This document shows positions 23,165 through 31,546 of a DNA stretch of 37,481 bases, one piece after another. A model generated the notes under the pieces. The model searched no databases, was not told the DNA's origin, and saw only the letters and a program-made list of their open reading frames with translations. The number at the start of each line of letters is the position of its first letter. Positions within the stretch are counted from its first letter, which is position 1. Position numbers and translations under genes: made by a program. The stretch is from CAXPZW01 sp049594615 (GTDB taxonomy: Bacteria > Bacteroidota > Bacteroidia > Flavobacteriales_D > Sanyastnellaceae), in NCBI GenBank assembly GCA_049594615.1, contig JBMYJR010000027.1, positions 1 through 37,481 of the forward strand. The letters are read 5' to 3'.

Positions 23165-24360
23165 CCGCGCACGGCGTTTACCGCTGCGGTGACGGCCTCG
23201 CACACGGTTTGCACGTCGGCATCGGACAGGTCGTAGTAGACCGGGAGGCTGATTTCGTTGCGGTACAGGTTGCACGCATTGGGCACCGATTCCAGGGTGT
23301 ACCCCCGCTCCTTGTAAGCAGTAAGCAGCGGCAGGGGTTGAAAGTGGACGTTCACGCTCACCCCGCGCTCGTAACAGCCTGCAATGACCTGGTCGCGTTC
23401 GGCTTCGGTGAAGTCTTCGAGGCGCAGCATATACAGGTGGGAGCTCGAGGTGGCATCCGCGGTTTCTAATACCGGAGGAATGGCCCAGTCTTGCGCCTGA
23501 AAGAAGGCGTGGTAGGCGTGGCAAATCGCTTTGCGGCGCGCCAGGGTTTCGGGGTAGCGGTCGAGTTCCACTTGGCCGATCGCGGCTTGCAAATCGGTCA
23601 TGTTGCATTTGTAGCCCGGGGCCACCACGTCGTAGCGCCAGGCGCCGGTGGTGGTTTTGGCCAAGGCGTCCTTGCTCTGGCCGTGCAGGCTCATGGTGTT
23701 GAGCCAGCGGTAGAGCGCCTCGGGGTCAAACCAATTTGAGGTATTCAGGGCCAAGGCACCGCCCTCTGCGGTGGTCAGGTTCTTGACGGCGTGGAAGCTG
23801 AAACCGGCCACGTCGCCCCAAGCGCCTGTCTTGTGTCCGCGGTATTCGGCACCTACCGAGTGCGCGGCGTCTACAATGAGCAGGGGGCGGCCCAACGCTT
23901 CCTGTTCAGGGGTGTTGGGGGAGAAGGGAGCCGTCTCCAGCAGTTCCAGCAAAGCAACCGCCTCGCAGGGCAGCCCGCCGATGTCTACAGGCATGACCAC
24001 CTTGGTGCGCTCGGTGAGCAGAGGGGCTACTGTGGCGGCCGTGATGTTGAAATTATCGGGATCGCTGTCTGCAAGTACGGGGATGGCGCCCAAATGCAGC
24101 ACAATGTTGGCCGTGGCGCAGTAGGTGTAGGCAGGCACGATCACCTCGTCGCCCGGTCCCACGCCGTACCAGCGGAGCACCAGTTCCACAGCATTGGTCC
24201 AGGAGTTCAAGCAAATGACCCGTTCGGCGCCGGTGTAGGCTTCCAGTGCGCGTTCAAACGCCTTGGTGCGCGGGCCGGTGGTGATCCAGCCTGAGCGCAG
24301 GGCCTCGGCCACAGCGTTAACTGTAAGTTCATCCACACGGGGAGGGGAAAAGGGGATCAT
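23161..24360 (-). CDS. DegT/DnrJ/EryC1/StrS-family sugar aminotransferase (PglE-like)
   Basis: A 399-residue PLP enzyme. It carries the family motifs: GWITTGPRTKAFERAL, LNSWTNAVELVLRWYGVGPG, EVIVPAYTYCATANIV, VDAAHS with Asp164, and SFHAVKNLTTAEGG with the PLP Schiff-base Lys193. Homologues add an amino group to a UDP-4-keto-6-deoxy sugar. The coupled PglC-like gene directly downstream (4-base overlap) strongly suggests that the amino sugar is then loaded onto undecaprenyl phosphate. A partner dehydratase and acetyltransferase are not in the window. The start at 24360 is set by MIPFSPPRVDELT and by the -7 element just upstream. Confidence 0.93.
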   Translation of the reverse strand: MIPFSPPRVDELTVNAVAEALRSGWITTGPRTKAFERALEAYTGAERVICLNSWTNAVELVLRWYGVGPGDEVIVPAYTYCATANIVLHLGAIPVLADSDPDNFNITAATVAPLLTERTKVVMPVDIGGLPCEAVALLELLETAPFSPNTPEQEALGRPLLIVDAAHSVGAEYRGHKTGAWGDVAGFSFHAVKNLTTAEGGALALNTSNWFDPEALYRWLNTMSLHGQSKDALAKTTTGAWRYDVVAPGYKCNMTDLQAAIGQVELDRYPETLARRKAICHAYHAFFQAQDWAIPPVLETADATSSSHLYMLRLEDFTEAERDQVIAGCYERGVSVNVHFQPLPLLTAYKERGYTLESVPNACNLYRNEISLPVYYDLSDADVQTVCEAVTAAVNAVRG

Positions 24361-24374
24361 GCCGCAGTTTTGTG

Positions 24375-24382
24375 CGAAGATA
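24375..24382 (-). promoter_or_regulatory. -7 element TATCTTCG of the aminotransferase operon
   Basis: Minus-strand TATCTTCGC, 14 bases before the ATG at 24360; divergent to the element at 24429. Confidence 0.55.
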
Positions 24383-24428
24383 CTCCTTGGGACAGATCCA
24401 CCGCGGGCCTGCCGCCCGAGGGATTCGC

Positions 24429-24436
24429 TACATTTG
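24429..24436 (+). promoter_or_regulatory. -7 element TACATTTG of the pterin dehydratase gene
   Basis: TACATTTG lies 20 bases before the ATG at 24457. Confidence 0.55.
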
Positions 24437-24456
24437 AGCAACAACTGCTACTGCCC

Positions 24457-24690
24457 ATGTGGAAAGAAATGGACAACCAACTCACCCGCGAATTTCGGTT
24501 CAAGGATTTCAGCGAGGCCTTCACCTTCATGACCCGCGTGGCCTTGGTGGCCGAGCGCATGAACCACCATCCGGCGTGGTACAACGCAGGTAACTTTGTC
24601 AAAATCGAGCTGTCTACTCACGACATGGGCAACACCATCACCGAGCGGGACCGCCAGTTTGCGGCCGCCATCGACAGCTTCTTGCAGTAA
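24457..24690 (+). CDS. Pterin-4a-carbinolamine dehydratase
   Basis: A 77-residue enzyme of the PCD/DCoH (PhhB) family that dehydrates 4a-hydroxytetrahydrobiopterin, recycling the cofactor of aromatic amino acid hydroxylases. Catalytic histidines H37, H38 and H55 sit in the family pattern (ERMNHHPAW, then STHDMGNTITERD). Length is slightly short of the ~95-100 residues of many homologues but matches Bacteroidota members starting MWKE. No phenylalanine hydroxylase gene is in the window. It is convergent with the DUF3108 gene ten bases away. Confidence 0.92.
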   Translation: MWKEMDNQLTREFRFKDFSEAFTFMTRVALVAERMNHHPAWYNAGNFVKIELSTHDMGNTITERDRQFAAAIDSFLQ

Positions 24691-24700
24691 AATCATACGT

Positions 24701-25531
24701 CTATTCCGGGGGGACCAGGTTTTTGGTGCCGTTCAGGAAAATGCGCGCCTTGCCCACCACCAATTCGGTTTCGATGTAGAGGGGGATTTGACGGCGGTCA
24801 TCGGACACAAACACCTTCATGCTGTCTCCGGCCTTGAACACCGTGCCTTCAATCAGGTCCGGGCGGATCAGGCGGCATCGGTACTTTTTGCCCGTTCTCG
24901 GGTCCTTCCAAACCTTGATACCTTCGTAGGTAATGTGGATGTCGTGCACTGCGCCGTCTAGAATCAAGCGCAGTGGAAAGCGCTCGCCTTCTTTGAGTTG
25001 GGTGAAATCGGTGTTGCGCACGCGATAGATGGCCGAGATGACATCAAACGCGCAGGTGTCGCCCAGTTGAATGGGCCACTCCATGGACTGCTTGGAGGGG
25101 TCGTTGCGGTAGAACCGGGCGCTGTCTCCGGGATGGATGTCGTACGTGCGATCGTACACGTAGGAGCCTTCTTGTCCTTTGCGCTCGAACTTTTGGGGAT
25201 TGCACGATGAATCACATACCGAAGTGTAGGTAGAGCGCACCTTGTAGAACCAATCCCAGGTGTCCAGCGAGGCGCCTTCGCCTTTGAATTGAAATCCCCC
25301 TTGCGATTCGGTGAGCGAGGTGTCGCTGACCGAGAACGTCACGTTGCCCGCGGGGACCCAAAGCATGCCCCATTGGTAAGTGAGGTTGTACGAAATCTGT
25401 TCCCCGTCGGCAAAGGGTAGGGTGTCCTTGGGCGCTCCACAGTTTTGAGCGCATACGCCGGTGACCCCAATCAAAGAGATAAAAAAAGCCACCCATAACA
25501 GGTGGCTTCGAAGGGGTAGATCGCTGCGCAT
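24701..25531 (-). CDS. DUF3108 secreted protein
   Basis: A 276-residue protein with a signal peptide (hydrophobic stretch LLWVAFFISLIGVTG, cleavage near CAQ). The mature part matches DUF3108, a beta-rich periplasmic domain: FADGEQISYNLTYQWGMLWV, AGNVTFSV, DTWDWFYKVRSTYTSVCD and the C-terminal IPLYIETELVVGKARIFL. The function of the family is unknown. It starts two bases after the DUF1573 stop. The codons for the signal peptide's hydrophobic core form an intrinsic terminator hairpin (see 25481-25506), so expression probably depends on read-through or translation. Confidence 0.88.
   Translation of the reverse strand: MRSDLPLRSHLLWVAFFISLIGVTGVCAQNCGAPKDTLPFADGEQISYNLTYQWGMLWVPAGNVTFSVSDTSLTESQGGFQFKGEGASLDTWDWFYKVRSTYTSVCDSSCNPQKFERKGQEGSYVYDRTYDIHPGDSARFYRNDPSKQSMEWPIQLGDTCAFDVISAIYRVRNTDFTQLKEGERFPLRLILDGAVHDIHITYEGIKVWKDPRTGKKYRCRLIRPDLIEGTVFKAGDSMKVFVSDDRRQIPLYIETELVVGKARIFLNGTKNLVPPE
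25481..25506 (-). terminator. Intrinsic terminator inside the DUF3108 signal-peptide codons
   Basis: On the minus strand GCCACC TGTTATG GGTGGC is followed by seven T. It begins 28 bases past the DUF1573 stop codon. The same bases encode Ser-His-Leu-Leu-Trp-Val-Ala-Phe-Phe of the DUF3108 signal peptide. Confidence 0.7.
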
Positions 25532-25533
25532 GC

Positions 25534-26061
25534 TTATTGGCCCTGCTCTGGAGTCACATTTGCACTAATGGTCAGTACGGTTTGCGCTTCAGGCGCGGTG
25601 TTGGCGGTAATGGTCACACGCTTGGTTTGCTTGTTCTTCTTGCCGCGCGAGTTGAACACCACTTTGATCTCACCTTCGCCGCCGGGCTGGATGGGTTCCT
25701 TGGGGCAAGTAGGTACGGTGCAACCGCAAGAACCTTTGCAGTTCTCGAGGATCAGTGGGTTCTCACCGGTGTTGGTGAATTTGAAGATGTGCTCCACTTT
25801 ATCGCCTTCGTCCAACACGCCAAAATCGTGCTCGTATTCTTCGAACAGCATGGTGGTGGTGGGGCCAGTAGCTACCGGTTTTTCGGTAGGCTTTACCGTG
25901 GAGGTGTTGTTGGCTGCTGTAGTGGCAGTGGCAGGCGCGTCGTCGCGGGTCACTACGCCGGCTTCAGGCGTATCAGCTGGTTTGTCCATCAGGCGAAAGG
26001 CAACTACTCCGAGCAGAACGGCAACCACAGCGAGCAATCCAATTTGCAATCCTTTTTGCAT
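25534..26061 (-). CDS. DUF1573 membrane-anchored protein
   Basis: A 175-residue protein starting MQKGLQIGLLAVVAVLLGVV, an N-terminal anchor or uncleaved signal. It is followed by a Thr/Ala/Pro-rich linker (about 30-65) and a DUF1573 Ig-like domain. Family motifs are FEEYEHDFGVLDEGDKVEHI, FKFTNTGENPLILENCKGSC, GCTVPTCPKEPIQPGGEGEI and KVVFNSRGKKNKQTKRVTI. DUF1573 proteins are abundant in Bacteroidota and likely periplasmic; their role is unknown. The start at 26061 is preferred to an upstream ATG at 26100 because the -7 element lies between the two. Confidence 0.9.
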   Translation of the reverse strand: MQKGLQIGLLAVVAVLLGVVAFRLMDKPADTPEAGVVTRDDAPATATTAANNTSTVKPTEKPVATGPTTTMLFEEYEHDFGVLDEGDKVEHIFKFTNTGENPLILENCKGSCGCTVPTCPKEPIQPGGEGEIKVVFNSRGKKNKQTKRVTITANTAPEAQTVLTISANVTPEQGQ

Positions 26062-26089
26062 GTTTTCGTGTTTTTGATCAACAGGTGCC

Positions 26090-26097
26090 CAAAGATA
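26090..26097 (-). promoter_or_regulatory. -7 element TATCTTTG of the DUF1573-DUF3108 pair
   Basis: Minus-strand TATCTTTGGG, 28 bases before the ATG at 26061; excludes the upstream in-frame ATG. Confidence 0.6.
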
Positions 26098-26142
26098 CAA
26101 ATGGGGTTTGACCTCCGAGGCTTTTCACATATGGTTTACACT

Positions 26143-27750
26143 CTAGAATTGGGAGTGCGCCAAGTTCATCTTGCGGAAGGTGCCGTCATTCAGCACTTCG
26201 TTGGCTTTGCGGAAAGCCGGATTGAGCGCTGAAATCACCCGGTAGAACATGTTTTGGTCGAACAGGTTGCGCCCGACAAAGGCCTTCATGCGAATAAGCA
26301 TGGCCTCGCGAGAAACGGCATACTGTTCGGCGTTGAACTCCACCTCATTCTTGGCGACAAAAACCAGGAACGCATCTTCCATGTCTTGGCTGACCGAAAA
26401 GTTGCGGAAGAAATCGTCTGCTTCGGGGTAGTTCTGATTCATCACTCCGCGGTTGGCGTCCACGTATTCCAGTACAAACTGGTTGGTGAGGCCTTTGCGC
26501 AGCACATTGGAGAAAAAATCAGAAGAGTAGGTGGTGTCCACCGGTACAAACACATCCGGCAGGATACCGCCCCCACCATACACCGAGCGTCCTTTCACTT
26601 TGGTTTCAAAGCGCAGTGAGTCGGGCAGGTCGAGGTTCTCCAGCGAGTAGACCTCGCCGCTTTCGTAACGTTCGTACTTCTCAGAACGGTAGGCTTCCAC
26701 GCCTTCCTCGTAGCTCTTTTGGATGCAGCGTCCTGAAGGCGTGAAGTACTTCTGCACGGTCAAGCGCACGGCCGCACCATCGGGAAGCGGCACCGGGCGT
26801 TGCACCAATCCTTTTCCAAATGAGCGGCGGCCTACAATGAGCCCGCGGTCCCAGTCTTGGATGGCCCCCGACACAATCTCACTGGCCGATGCCGAGCCTT
26901 CATCGATCAGCACCACCAATCGGCCCTTTTCGTGCAGGCCTTCGCGGCGGGCGTTCCGATCGTCGCGAGGGTAGCTGCGGCCTTCCATGTACACGATGAG
27001 TTTGTCGTCGCTCAGGAATTCATCAGCCATTTGCACGGCTGCCTGCAACAAACCACCGCCGTTGCCCTGCAGGTCCAGAATCAGGTCTTCCATGCCGGCG
27101 CGTTTGAGGTTGCCCAGCGCTGCGCGGAGTTCTTCGAGGGTGGTGCGCGCAAAGCGGTTCACCTTTACGTAGCCCACCTTGTCGTCCACCATAAAATGGG
27201 CATCGACGCTGTAAATGGGAATTTTATCGCGGGTGATGTTGAAGTCCAAGATCTTCTTCACCCCGGCGCGTTTGATGCCCACCTTCACCTTGGTGCCTTT
27301 GGGGCCTTTGAGGTAATCCATCACCATGCGGTTGGTGATTTCGATGCCTGCGACCGATTCGCCGTCGACTTCAACAATCTTGTCGCCCGAGCGGATGCCC
27401 AAGGCTTCGGAAGGGCCGCCGGAGATGGGAGCCACCACAAAGATTGTATCCCGCAGGATGTTGAATTGGATGCCGATGCCGTCGAAGCTGCCGTTGAGGG
27501 GTTCGTTGGCCGCTTGGACTTCTTCGGGTGGAATGTACAGGCTGTGGGGATCGAGGTCCTCCAGCATATTGCGAATAGCGGTTTCTACCAGTTCGGTGCT
27601 GTTCACCGAGTCTACATACATGTTTTCGATGTAGTAGAGCAGGGTGGAGAATTTTTCGGTGGTGGATTCTGCGGAGCCGGTTTGGGCAAATGCAGCGGTG
27701 CTGGCCACAAGGCCAATGGAAATAAATGCGGTACGCAACAAGGGCGTCAT
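26143..27750 (-). CDS. S41-family C-terminal processing peptidase
   Basis: A 535-residue periplasmic serine protease of the CtpA/Prc group. Order: signal peptide (MTPLLRTAFISIGLVASTAAFAQ), N-terminal helical part (YYIENMYVDSVNSTELVE, LDPHSLYIPPEE), PDZ domain (GSFDGIGIQFN to GIKRAGVKK, about 85-165), then the protease core. The latter has DLQGNGGGLLQAAVQMADEF, the nucleophile Ser in DEGSASASEIVSGAIQD (about residue 290) and the catalytic Lys in GRRSFGKGLVQ (about 312). The C-terminal ~150 residues are a helical extension usual in Bacteroidota homologues. It would trim or degrade envelope proteins. The start at 27750 is fixed by the signal peptide. Confidence 0.94.
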   Translation of the reverse strand: MTPLLRTAFISIGLVASTAAFAQTGSAESTTEKFSTLLYYIENMYVDSVNSTELVETAIRNMLEDLDPHSLYIPPEEVQAANEPLNGSFDGIGIQFNILRDTIFVVAPISGGPSEALGIRSGDKIVEVDGESVAGIEITNRMVMDYLKGPKGTKVKVGIKRAGVKKILDFNITRDKIPIYSVDAHFMVDDKVGYVKVNRFARTTLEELRAALGNLKRAGMEDLILDLQGNGGGLLQAAVQMADEFLSDDKLIVYMEGRSYPRDDRNARREGLHEKGRLVVLIDEGSASASEIVSGAIQDWDRGLIVGRRSFGKGLVQRPVPLPDGAAVRLTVQKYFTPSGRCIQKSYEEGVEAYRSEKYERYESGEVYSLENLDLPDSLRFETKVKGRSVYGGGGILPDVFVPVDTTYSSDFFSNVLRKGLTNQFVLEYVDANRGVMNQNYPEADDFFRNFSVSQDMEDAFLVFVAKNEVEFNAEQYAVSREAMLIRMKAFVGRNLFDQNMFYRVISALNPAFRKANEVLNDGTFRKMNLAHSQF

Positions 27751-28063
27751 AGGTGGGGCGTTAAAAATGGTCTGCTCGGATTCCGTACCCTTACACGGAA
27801 AAGCAGGACCGAAAGTTACCGAAATCAAGGTGCAGCGCACGTTGAAAAAATCCAAAATGACCGCATCCGGGTTCTGAGATCTGGGCAAGGCGTGTGCCAC
27901 ATTGTTCGGGCAAGCGTCAGCGCATTCTGATGTTTGGGATTCCGAGGTTTAGACAAGGGATTGTCACCCGCGGCGTGTGCAAACCACCTCAGACGTGGCA
28001 CTTTTGTGATCAAGGCCGCAGGAAAGCCTGTATTTTTACCCTCGCTGTTCAAACACCCAACCG
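27751..28063. other. Divergent intergenic region
   Basis: About 310 bases between the S41 peptidase and the trypsin-like protease gene. A possible -7 element for the peptidase (minus-strand TAACTTTC, 27811-27818) lies 60 bases before its ATG. On the plus strand TACCCTCG (28037-28044) could serve the protease, 19 bases before its ATG. Short frames here show no recognisable protein. Confidence 0.4.
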
Positions 28064-29695
28064 ATGATTCGACTGTTATTCTTGGCCGCATTGGCCGCCA
28101 CCACTGCCCTCAACGCACAAACCGGCATCATTCCTCCGGGCTGGGCTTTCCCAGACACTCCTGAGGCCTATGAGCTGGAAACCTTTGACCACCACCGACT
28201 CCTGCAAGAAGACACCCGCATTGAGGACGAAGGTGGCCGCACCAACCACGGCCGCGTCGTCGACACCCAATTCACCCTTGAAGACCACGCCGAGTGGAAC
28301 ACCCTGCCCAATGGCGACCAGGTGATCCGCATGCGCTTCCACACCAACGGCGCTGCAGCGGTAGCCGCGTTTTTTGACAACTACCACATTCCTGTAGGCG
28401 CGTATCTGTTTGCGTACGACGCTACCCGCACTTGGGTAGAAGGTCCTTACGACCACACCGAAAACGCCGAGCACGGCATCATGACCACCGCCGAAGTTCC
28501 TGGCGACGACCTCGTGCTGGAGATCTACATGCCTGTAGGCGTGGTTGGCACGCCCACCTTGGGCGTACGTGGCGTGGGCCACTTTTACCGCTACGTATAC
28601 TTCCACCAAGCCGAAGAGCGCGGCGGTTCAGACCCTTGCGAAGTGGACGTGAACTGTCCGGAAGGTGAGCCTTGGGGTCCACTCCGCGATTCTGTGGTGC
28701 GCCTGCGCATTGTGGACGGAAACCAAATTGGCCTGTGTTCAGGCGTGCTGGTGAACACCACTGCCGCCGACTGCCGCCGATACATGCTTACCGCACTGCA
28801 CTGCGCACAAGGGGTGAGCGATGCGGACTTCTTGAGCTTGCAGGTACGCTTCAACTACGAAAAATCAGGCTGCGGCACCGGTGCTGCGCCTTCGAGCCGC
28901 AACCGCAATGGCGTCTTCCACTTGGCCGACAGCAACGACGGCGGTGGCAACAGCGGATCAGACTTCTTGTTGGTGGAGCTCGAGGACGAGATTCCACAGA
29001 ACTGGAACCCGTTTTTCGCGGGTTGGGACGCTTCGGGCGCCGGTTCAAGCGAAGGGGTGTGCATCCACCACCCTGCGGGCGACGTGAAAAAGATCTCGAC
29101 CTACGACGACAACCTGACCAGCGTGTGGTTTGGCGCCCCCGGTTCACACTGGGAGGTGACATGGGTGGAAACCGAAACCAACCACGGGGTCACCGAGGGC
29201 GGTTCATCAGGCTCGCCCATCTTCAACGAGGAAGGGCTGATCTTGGGCAACCTTACCGGCGGTACGTCATTCTGCACCGCTCCCAACGCTCCCGATTACT
29301 ATGGACGCATGTCGCACCACTGGGACAGCAACCCCAACCCCTCAAACGAAAAGCTGAAAGAATGGTTGGATCCCGACGACACCGGCGCTGAAATCATGTT
29401 TGGCGGCTACCAGCCCAACTGCGACCAGGACGCGATGGACGTGCCGGAGTTCAACTTCCAGGATGTCCGTGTGTTCCCAAGCCCCGCGACCACCACTTTG
29501 CAAATCACCGTGTACAATGCCCATGAAATGAACCGCGTGGACATGTACGATGCCCAAGGCCGCTTTGTGCGCTCGGAACTCATCACCGACAACACCATGA
29601 GCGTAGACGTGTCATCCATGGCCCCGGGCTTGTACCACTTCACCTTTGTGGATGCCTTTGACCAACAGGTGACCCACCGCGTGGTGATTCAGTAA
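28064..29695 (+). CDS. Trypsin-like secreted serine protease with T9SS sorting domain
   Basis: A 543-residue protein with a signal peptide (MIRLLFLAALAATTALNAQ). An N-terminal pro-region (about 20-190) precedes a chymotrypsin-fold domain resembling lysyl endopeptidases. The triad is visible: His in YMLTALHCAQGV (about 244), Asp in SGSDFLLVELED (about 299) and Ser in EGGSSGSPIFNEEG (about 380). Cys residues spaced for disulphides (SDPCEVDVNCPEG, GLCSGVL, DCRRY, HCAQ, GCGTG, GVCIHH, FCTAP) support this. The C-terminal ~80 residues form a T9SS type A domain (VRVFPSPATTTLQI, MYDAQGRFVRS, SSMAPGLYHFTFV, VVIQ). Substrate specificity cannot be read from the sequence with certainty. Confidence 0.92.
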   Translation: MIRLLFLAALAATTALNAQTGIIPPGWAFPDTPEAYELETFDHHRLLQEDTRIEDEGGRTNHGRVVDTQFTLEDHAEWNTLPNGDQVIRMRFHTNGAAAVAAFFDNYHIPVGAYLFAYDATRTWVEGPYDHTENAEHGIMTTAEVPGDDLVLEIYMPVGVVGTPTLGVRGVGHFYRYVYFHQAEERGGSDPCEVDVNCPEGEPWGPLRDSVVRLRIVDGNQIGLCSGVLVNTTAADCRRYMLTALHCAQGVSDADFLSLQVRFNYEKSGCGTGAAPSSRNRNGVFHLADSNDGGGNSGSDFLLVELEDEIPQNWNPFFAGWDASGAGSSEGVCIHHPAGDVKKISTYDDNLTSVWFGAPGSHWEVTWVETETNHGVTEGGSSGSPIFNEEGLILGNLTGGTSFCTAPNAPDYYGRMSHHWDSNPNPSNEKLKEWLDPDDTGAEIMFGGYQPNCDQDAMDVPEFNFQDVRVFPSPATTTLQITVYNAHEMNRVDMYDAQGRFVRSELITDNTMSVDVSSMAPGLYHFTFVDAFDQQVTHRVVIQ

Positions 29696-29715
29696 TCACC
29701 GGCGGAAAAAACATT

Positions 29716-29755
29716 GCACAAAAAAGGGCGACCCAACGGTCGCCCTTTTTTGTGC
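29716..29755. terminator. Bidirectional intrinsic terminator
   Basis: GCACAAAAAAGGGCGACC, loop CAAC, GGTCGCCCTTTTTTGTGC: 18-base arms that pair perfectly, with T runs in both directions. It serves the convergent protease and pcm genes. Confidence 0.93.
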
Positions 29756-29768
29756 GCAAAGGTGTGAT

Positions 29769-30422
29769 CTACACTTCGCGGCGCTCGCGGCGCTCGAGCA
29801 TAGGTACAAATGCGAATTCGCCAAACACCTCCTTGTCAAAGGTGCGGACGCTGGTTTTGGTGATGCGGTGCATGATTTGGGTGGGGCCATCACCCACGGG
29901 AATCACCATGGAGCCGCCCACCGCCAGTTGGTGCAGCAATCCTTCGGGGATGTATGGCGCACCGCAGGTCACAATGATCTTGTGGAAGGGGGCCATCATG
30001 GGGATGCCTTTGAAGCCGTCGCCGTAGCGCAGGGTAGGGCGGTAGCCCATTTGGCCCAGCAGCACCTTGGCGCGGTCGTGCAAGAGTTTCTGACGCTCGA
30101 TGGACCACACCTTGGCGCCCATCTCACACAGCACAGAGGTTTGGTATCCCGAACCGGTACCGATTTCCAGCACCTTTTGTCCGGCCTGGAGGTCCAGCAA
30201 GTGGGTTTGATAGGCCACAGTATACGGTTGCGAAATGGTTTGGCCCGCTCCGATTTGGAAGGCGCGGTTTTCGTAAGCCACTTCTACAAATGCGTTGTCG
30301 ATGAACCAGTGGCGCGGCACGTTCATCATGGCGCCCAGCACTTGCTGGTTGGCGATGCCCATTTCCGCGAGCTCCTTGAGCATCATGCGGCGTAATCCTT
30401 GGTGGCGGTAAGAGTCTTGCAT
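29769..30422 (-). CDS. pcm: Protein-L-isoaspartate O-methyltransferase
   Basis: A 217-residue SAM-dependent repair enzyme that methylates L-isoaspartyl residues in aged proteins. Motifs: MQDSYRHQGLRRMMLKEL at the N-terminus, the PCMT-specific AGQTISQPYTVAYQ (59-72), motif I VLEIGTGSGYQT (84-95), and the GDGFKG and FHKIIVTCGA post-motifs. The start at 30422 follows the family N-terminus and lies 17 bases past a good promoter; the open frame further upstream contains that promoter. It is divergent from the Gfo/Idh gene. Confidence 0.94.
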   Translation of the reverse strand: MQDSYRHQGLRRMMLKELAEMGIANQQVLGAMMNVPRHWFIDNAFVEVAYENRAFQIGAGQTISQPYTVAYQTHLLDLQAGQKVLEIGTGSGYQTSVLCEMGAKVWSIERQKLLHDRAKVLLGQMGYRPTLRYGDGFKGIPMMAPFHKIIVTCGAPYIPEGLLHQLAVGGSMVIPVGDGPTQIMHRITKTSVRTFDKEVFGEFAFVPMLERRERREV

Positions 30423-30439
30423 AGGTCTTGGTACTGGTT

Positions 30440-30467
30440 CCAAGATACCCGCTCGCACCATCGCCAA
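30440..30467 (-). promoter_or_regulatory. Promoter of pcm (-33 TTG, -7 TATCTTGG)
   Basis: Minus-strand TTG (30465-30467), a 17-base spacer, and TATCTTGG (30440-30447), the same spacing as the tRNA-Arg promoter. Confidence 0.55.
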
Positions 30468-30520
30468 GCGCGTGTTGAAAATTTGGTTTTCACCGTCCGG
30501 TGTCAACAACCATACTCGGC

Positions 30521-30528
30521 TAGCTTTG
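30521..30528 (+). promoter_or_regulatory. -7 element TAGCTTTG of the Gfo/Idh gene
   Basis: TAGCTTTGCC lies 19 bases before the ATG at 30548. Confidence 0.6.
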
Positions 30529-30547
30529 CCGCACCAACCTGCATCCC

Positions 30548-31546
30548 ATGCTCAACATCGGCGTCCTTGGAGCTGGCCATCTCGGCAAAATCCACCTCAA
30601 ATGCATCGGGCTCTTGCCCGACACTTACAACCTGGTCGGTTTCTACGACCCTGATCCCGAAAAAGCGGCCGACACCGCCCAAGAGTTCGGCGTGCCCGCG
30701 TTTGACACCATGGAAGCCCTGTTTGACGCAGTGGACGTGGTGGATGTGGTGACTCCCACGCTCTCGCACTACGATTGTGCGGCGCAGGCCATCCGCCGCT
30801 CCAAGCACGTGTTCATCGAAAAGCCGGTGACCAACACCTTGGAGGAGGCCCAATCGCTGATCAAGCTCTGCCACGAAGCAGGTGTCCACATCCAAGTGGG
30901 CCACGTGGAGCGCTTCAACCCGGCCTTCACCGCGGCCCAGCCCATTTTGGACCAACCCCGTTTCATCGAAACCCACCGCCTGGCCCAGTTCAACCCACGT
31001 GGTACCGATGTGTCGGTGGTGTTGGACTTGATGATCCACGACATTGACATTGTGCTCCACACCGTGGGCAGCAACGTCAAAGCCGTGCACGCCAGCGGAG
31101 TGGCGGTGATGAGTGACACCCCCGACATTGCCAACGCCCGTCTGGAGTTTGACAACGGCTGCGTGGCCAACTTGACCGCCAGCCGCATCTCGCTCAAGAA
31201 CATGCGCAAGACCCGCTTCTTTCAACGCGACGCCTATGTAGCGGTGGATTTCCTGGAAAAGCAAGCCGAAATCGTGCGCATGCAAGAAGTGGTGGGCGAA
31301 CCCGATCCGTTTGCTGTAACCGTTGACCTCGGCGGCGATCGGGGCCACCGCGAGATCCTGTTTGACCGGCCCGACATCCAACCGGGCAACGCTATACGCG
31401 ATGAATTGGGCTCCTTTGCCGAGGCGGTTCTGGCCAACCGAACACCAGTGGTGACGATCGAGGATGGCTACCACGCACTCGAGGTTGCACACCGTGTGTT
31501 GGAAAAAATCCAAGCGACTACACGGATCGTAGACAGATCATTGTAA
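30548..31546 (+). CDS. Gfo/Idh/MocA-family oxidoreductase
   Basis: A 332-residue NAD(P)-dependent dehydrogenase. The N-terminal Rossmann domain shows the dinucleotide motif GVLGAGHLGKIHLKC and FYDPDPEKA. The family signature EKPVTNTLEEAQ contains the conserved Lys of the EKP motif. The C-terminal domain has VGHVERFNPAF and DLMIHDIDIVLHTV, with the candidate catalytic Asp-His. Substrates are usually sugars or sugar derivatives. Downstream genes make envelope glycans, which is suggestive only. It has its own -7 element. Confidence 0.92.
   Translation: MLNIGVLGAGHLGKIHLKCIGLLPDTYNLVGFYDPDPEKAADTAQEFGVPAFDTMEALFDAVDVVDVVTPTLSHYDCAAQAIRRSKHVFIEKPVTNTLEEAQSLIKLCHEAGVHIQVGHVERFNPAFTAAQPILDQPRFIETHRLAQFNPRGTDVSVVLDLMIHDIDIVLHTVGSNVKAVHASGVAVMSDTPDIANARLEFDNGCVANLTASRISLKNMRKTRFFQRDAYVAVDFLEKQAEIVRMQEVVGEPDPFAVTVDLGGDRGHREILFDRPDIQPGNAIRDELGSFAEAVLANRTPVVTIEDGYHALEVAHRVLEKIQATTRIVDRSL

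Noticed and set aside
24370..24456. Upstream-extended start of the pterin dehydratase
   Set aside because: The extension would include the divergent promoter elements and adds residues absent from the family.
26857..27930. A 357-codon open frame antisense to the S41 peptidase gene
   Set aside because: No family resemblance, and it runs through the peptidase's catalytic region.
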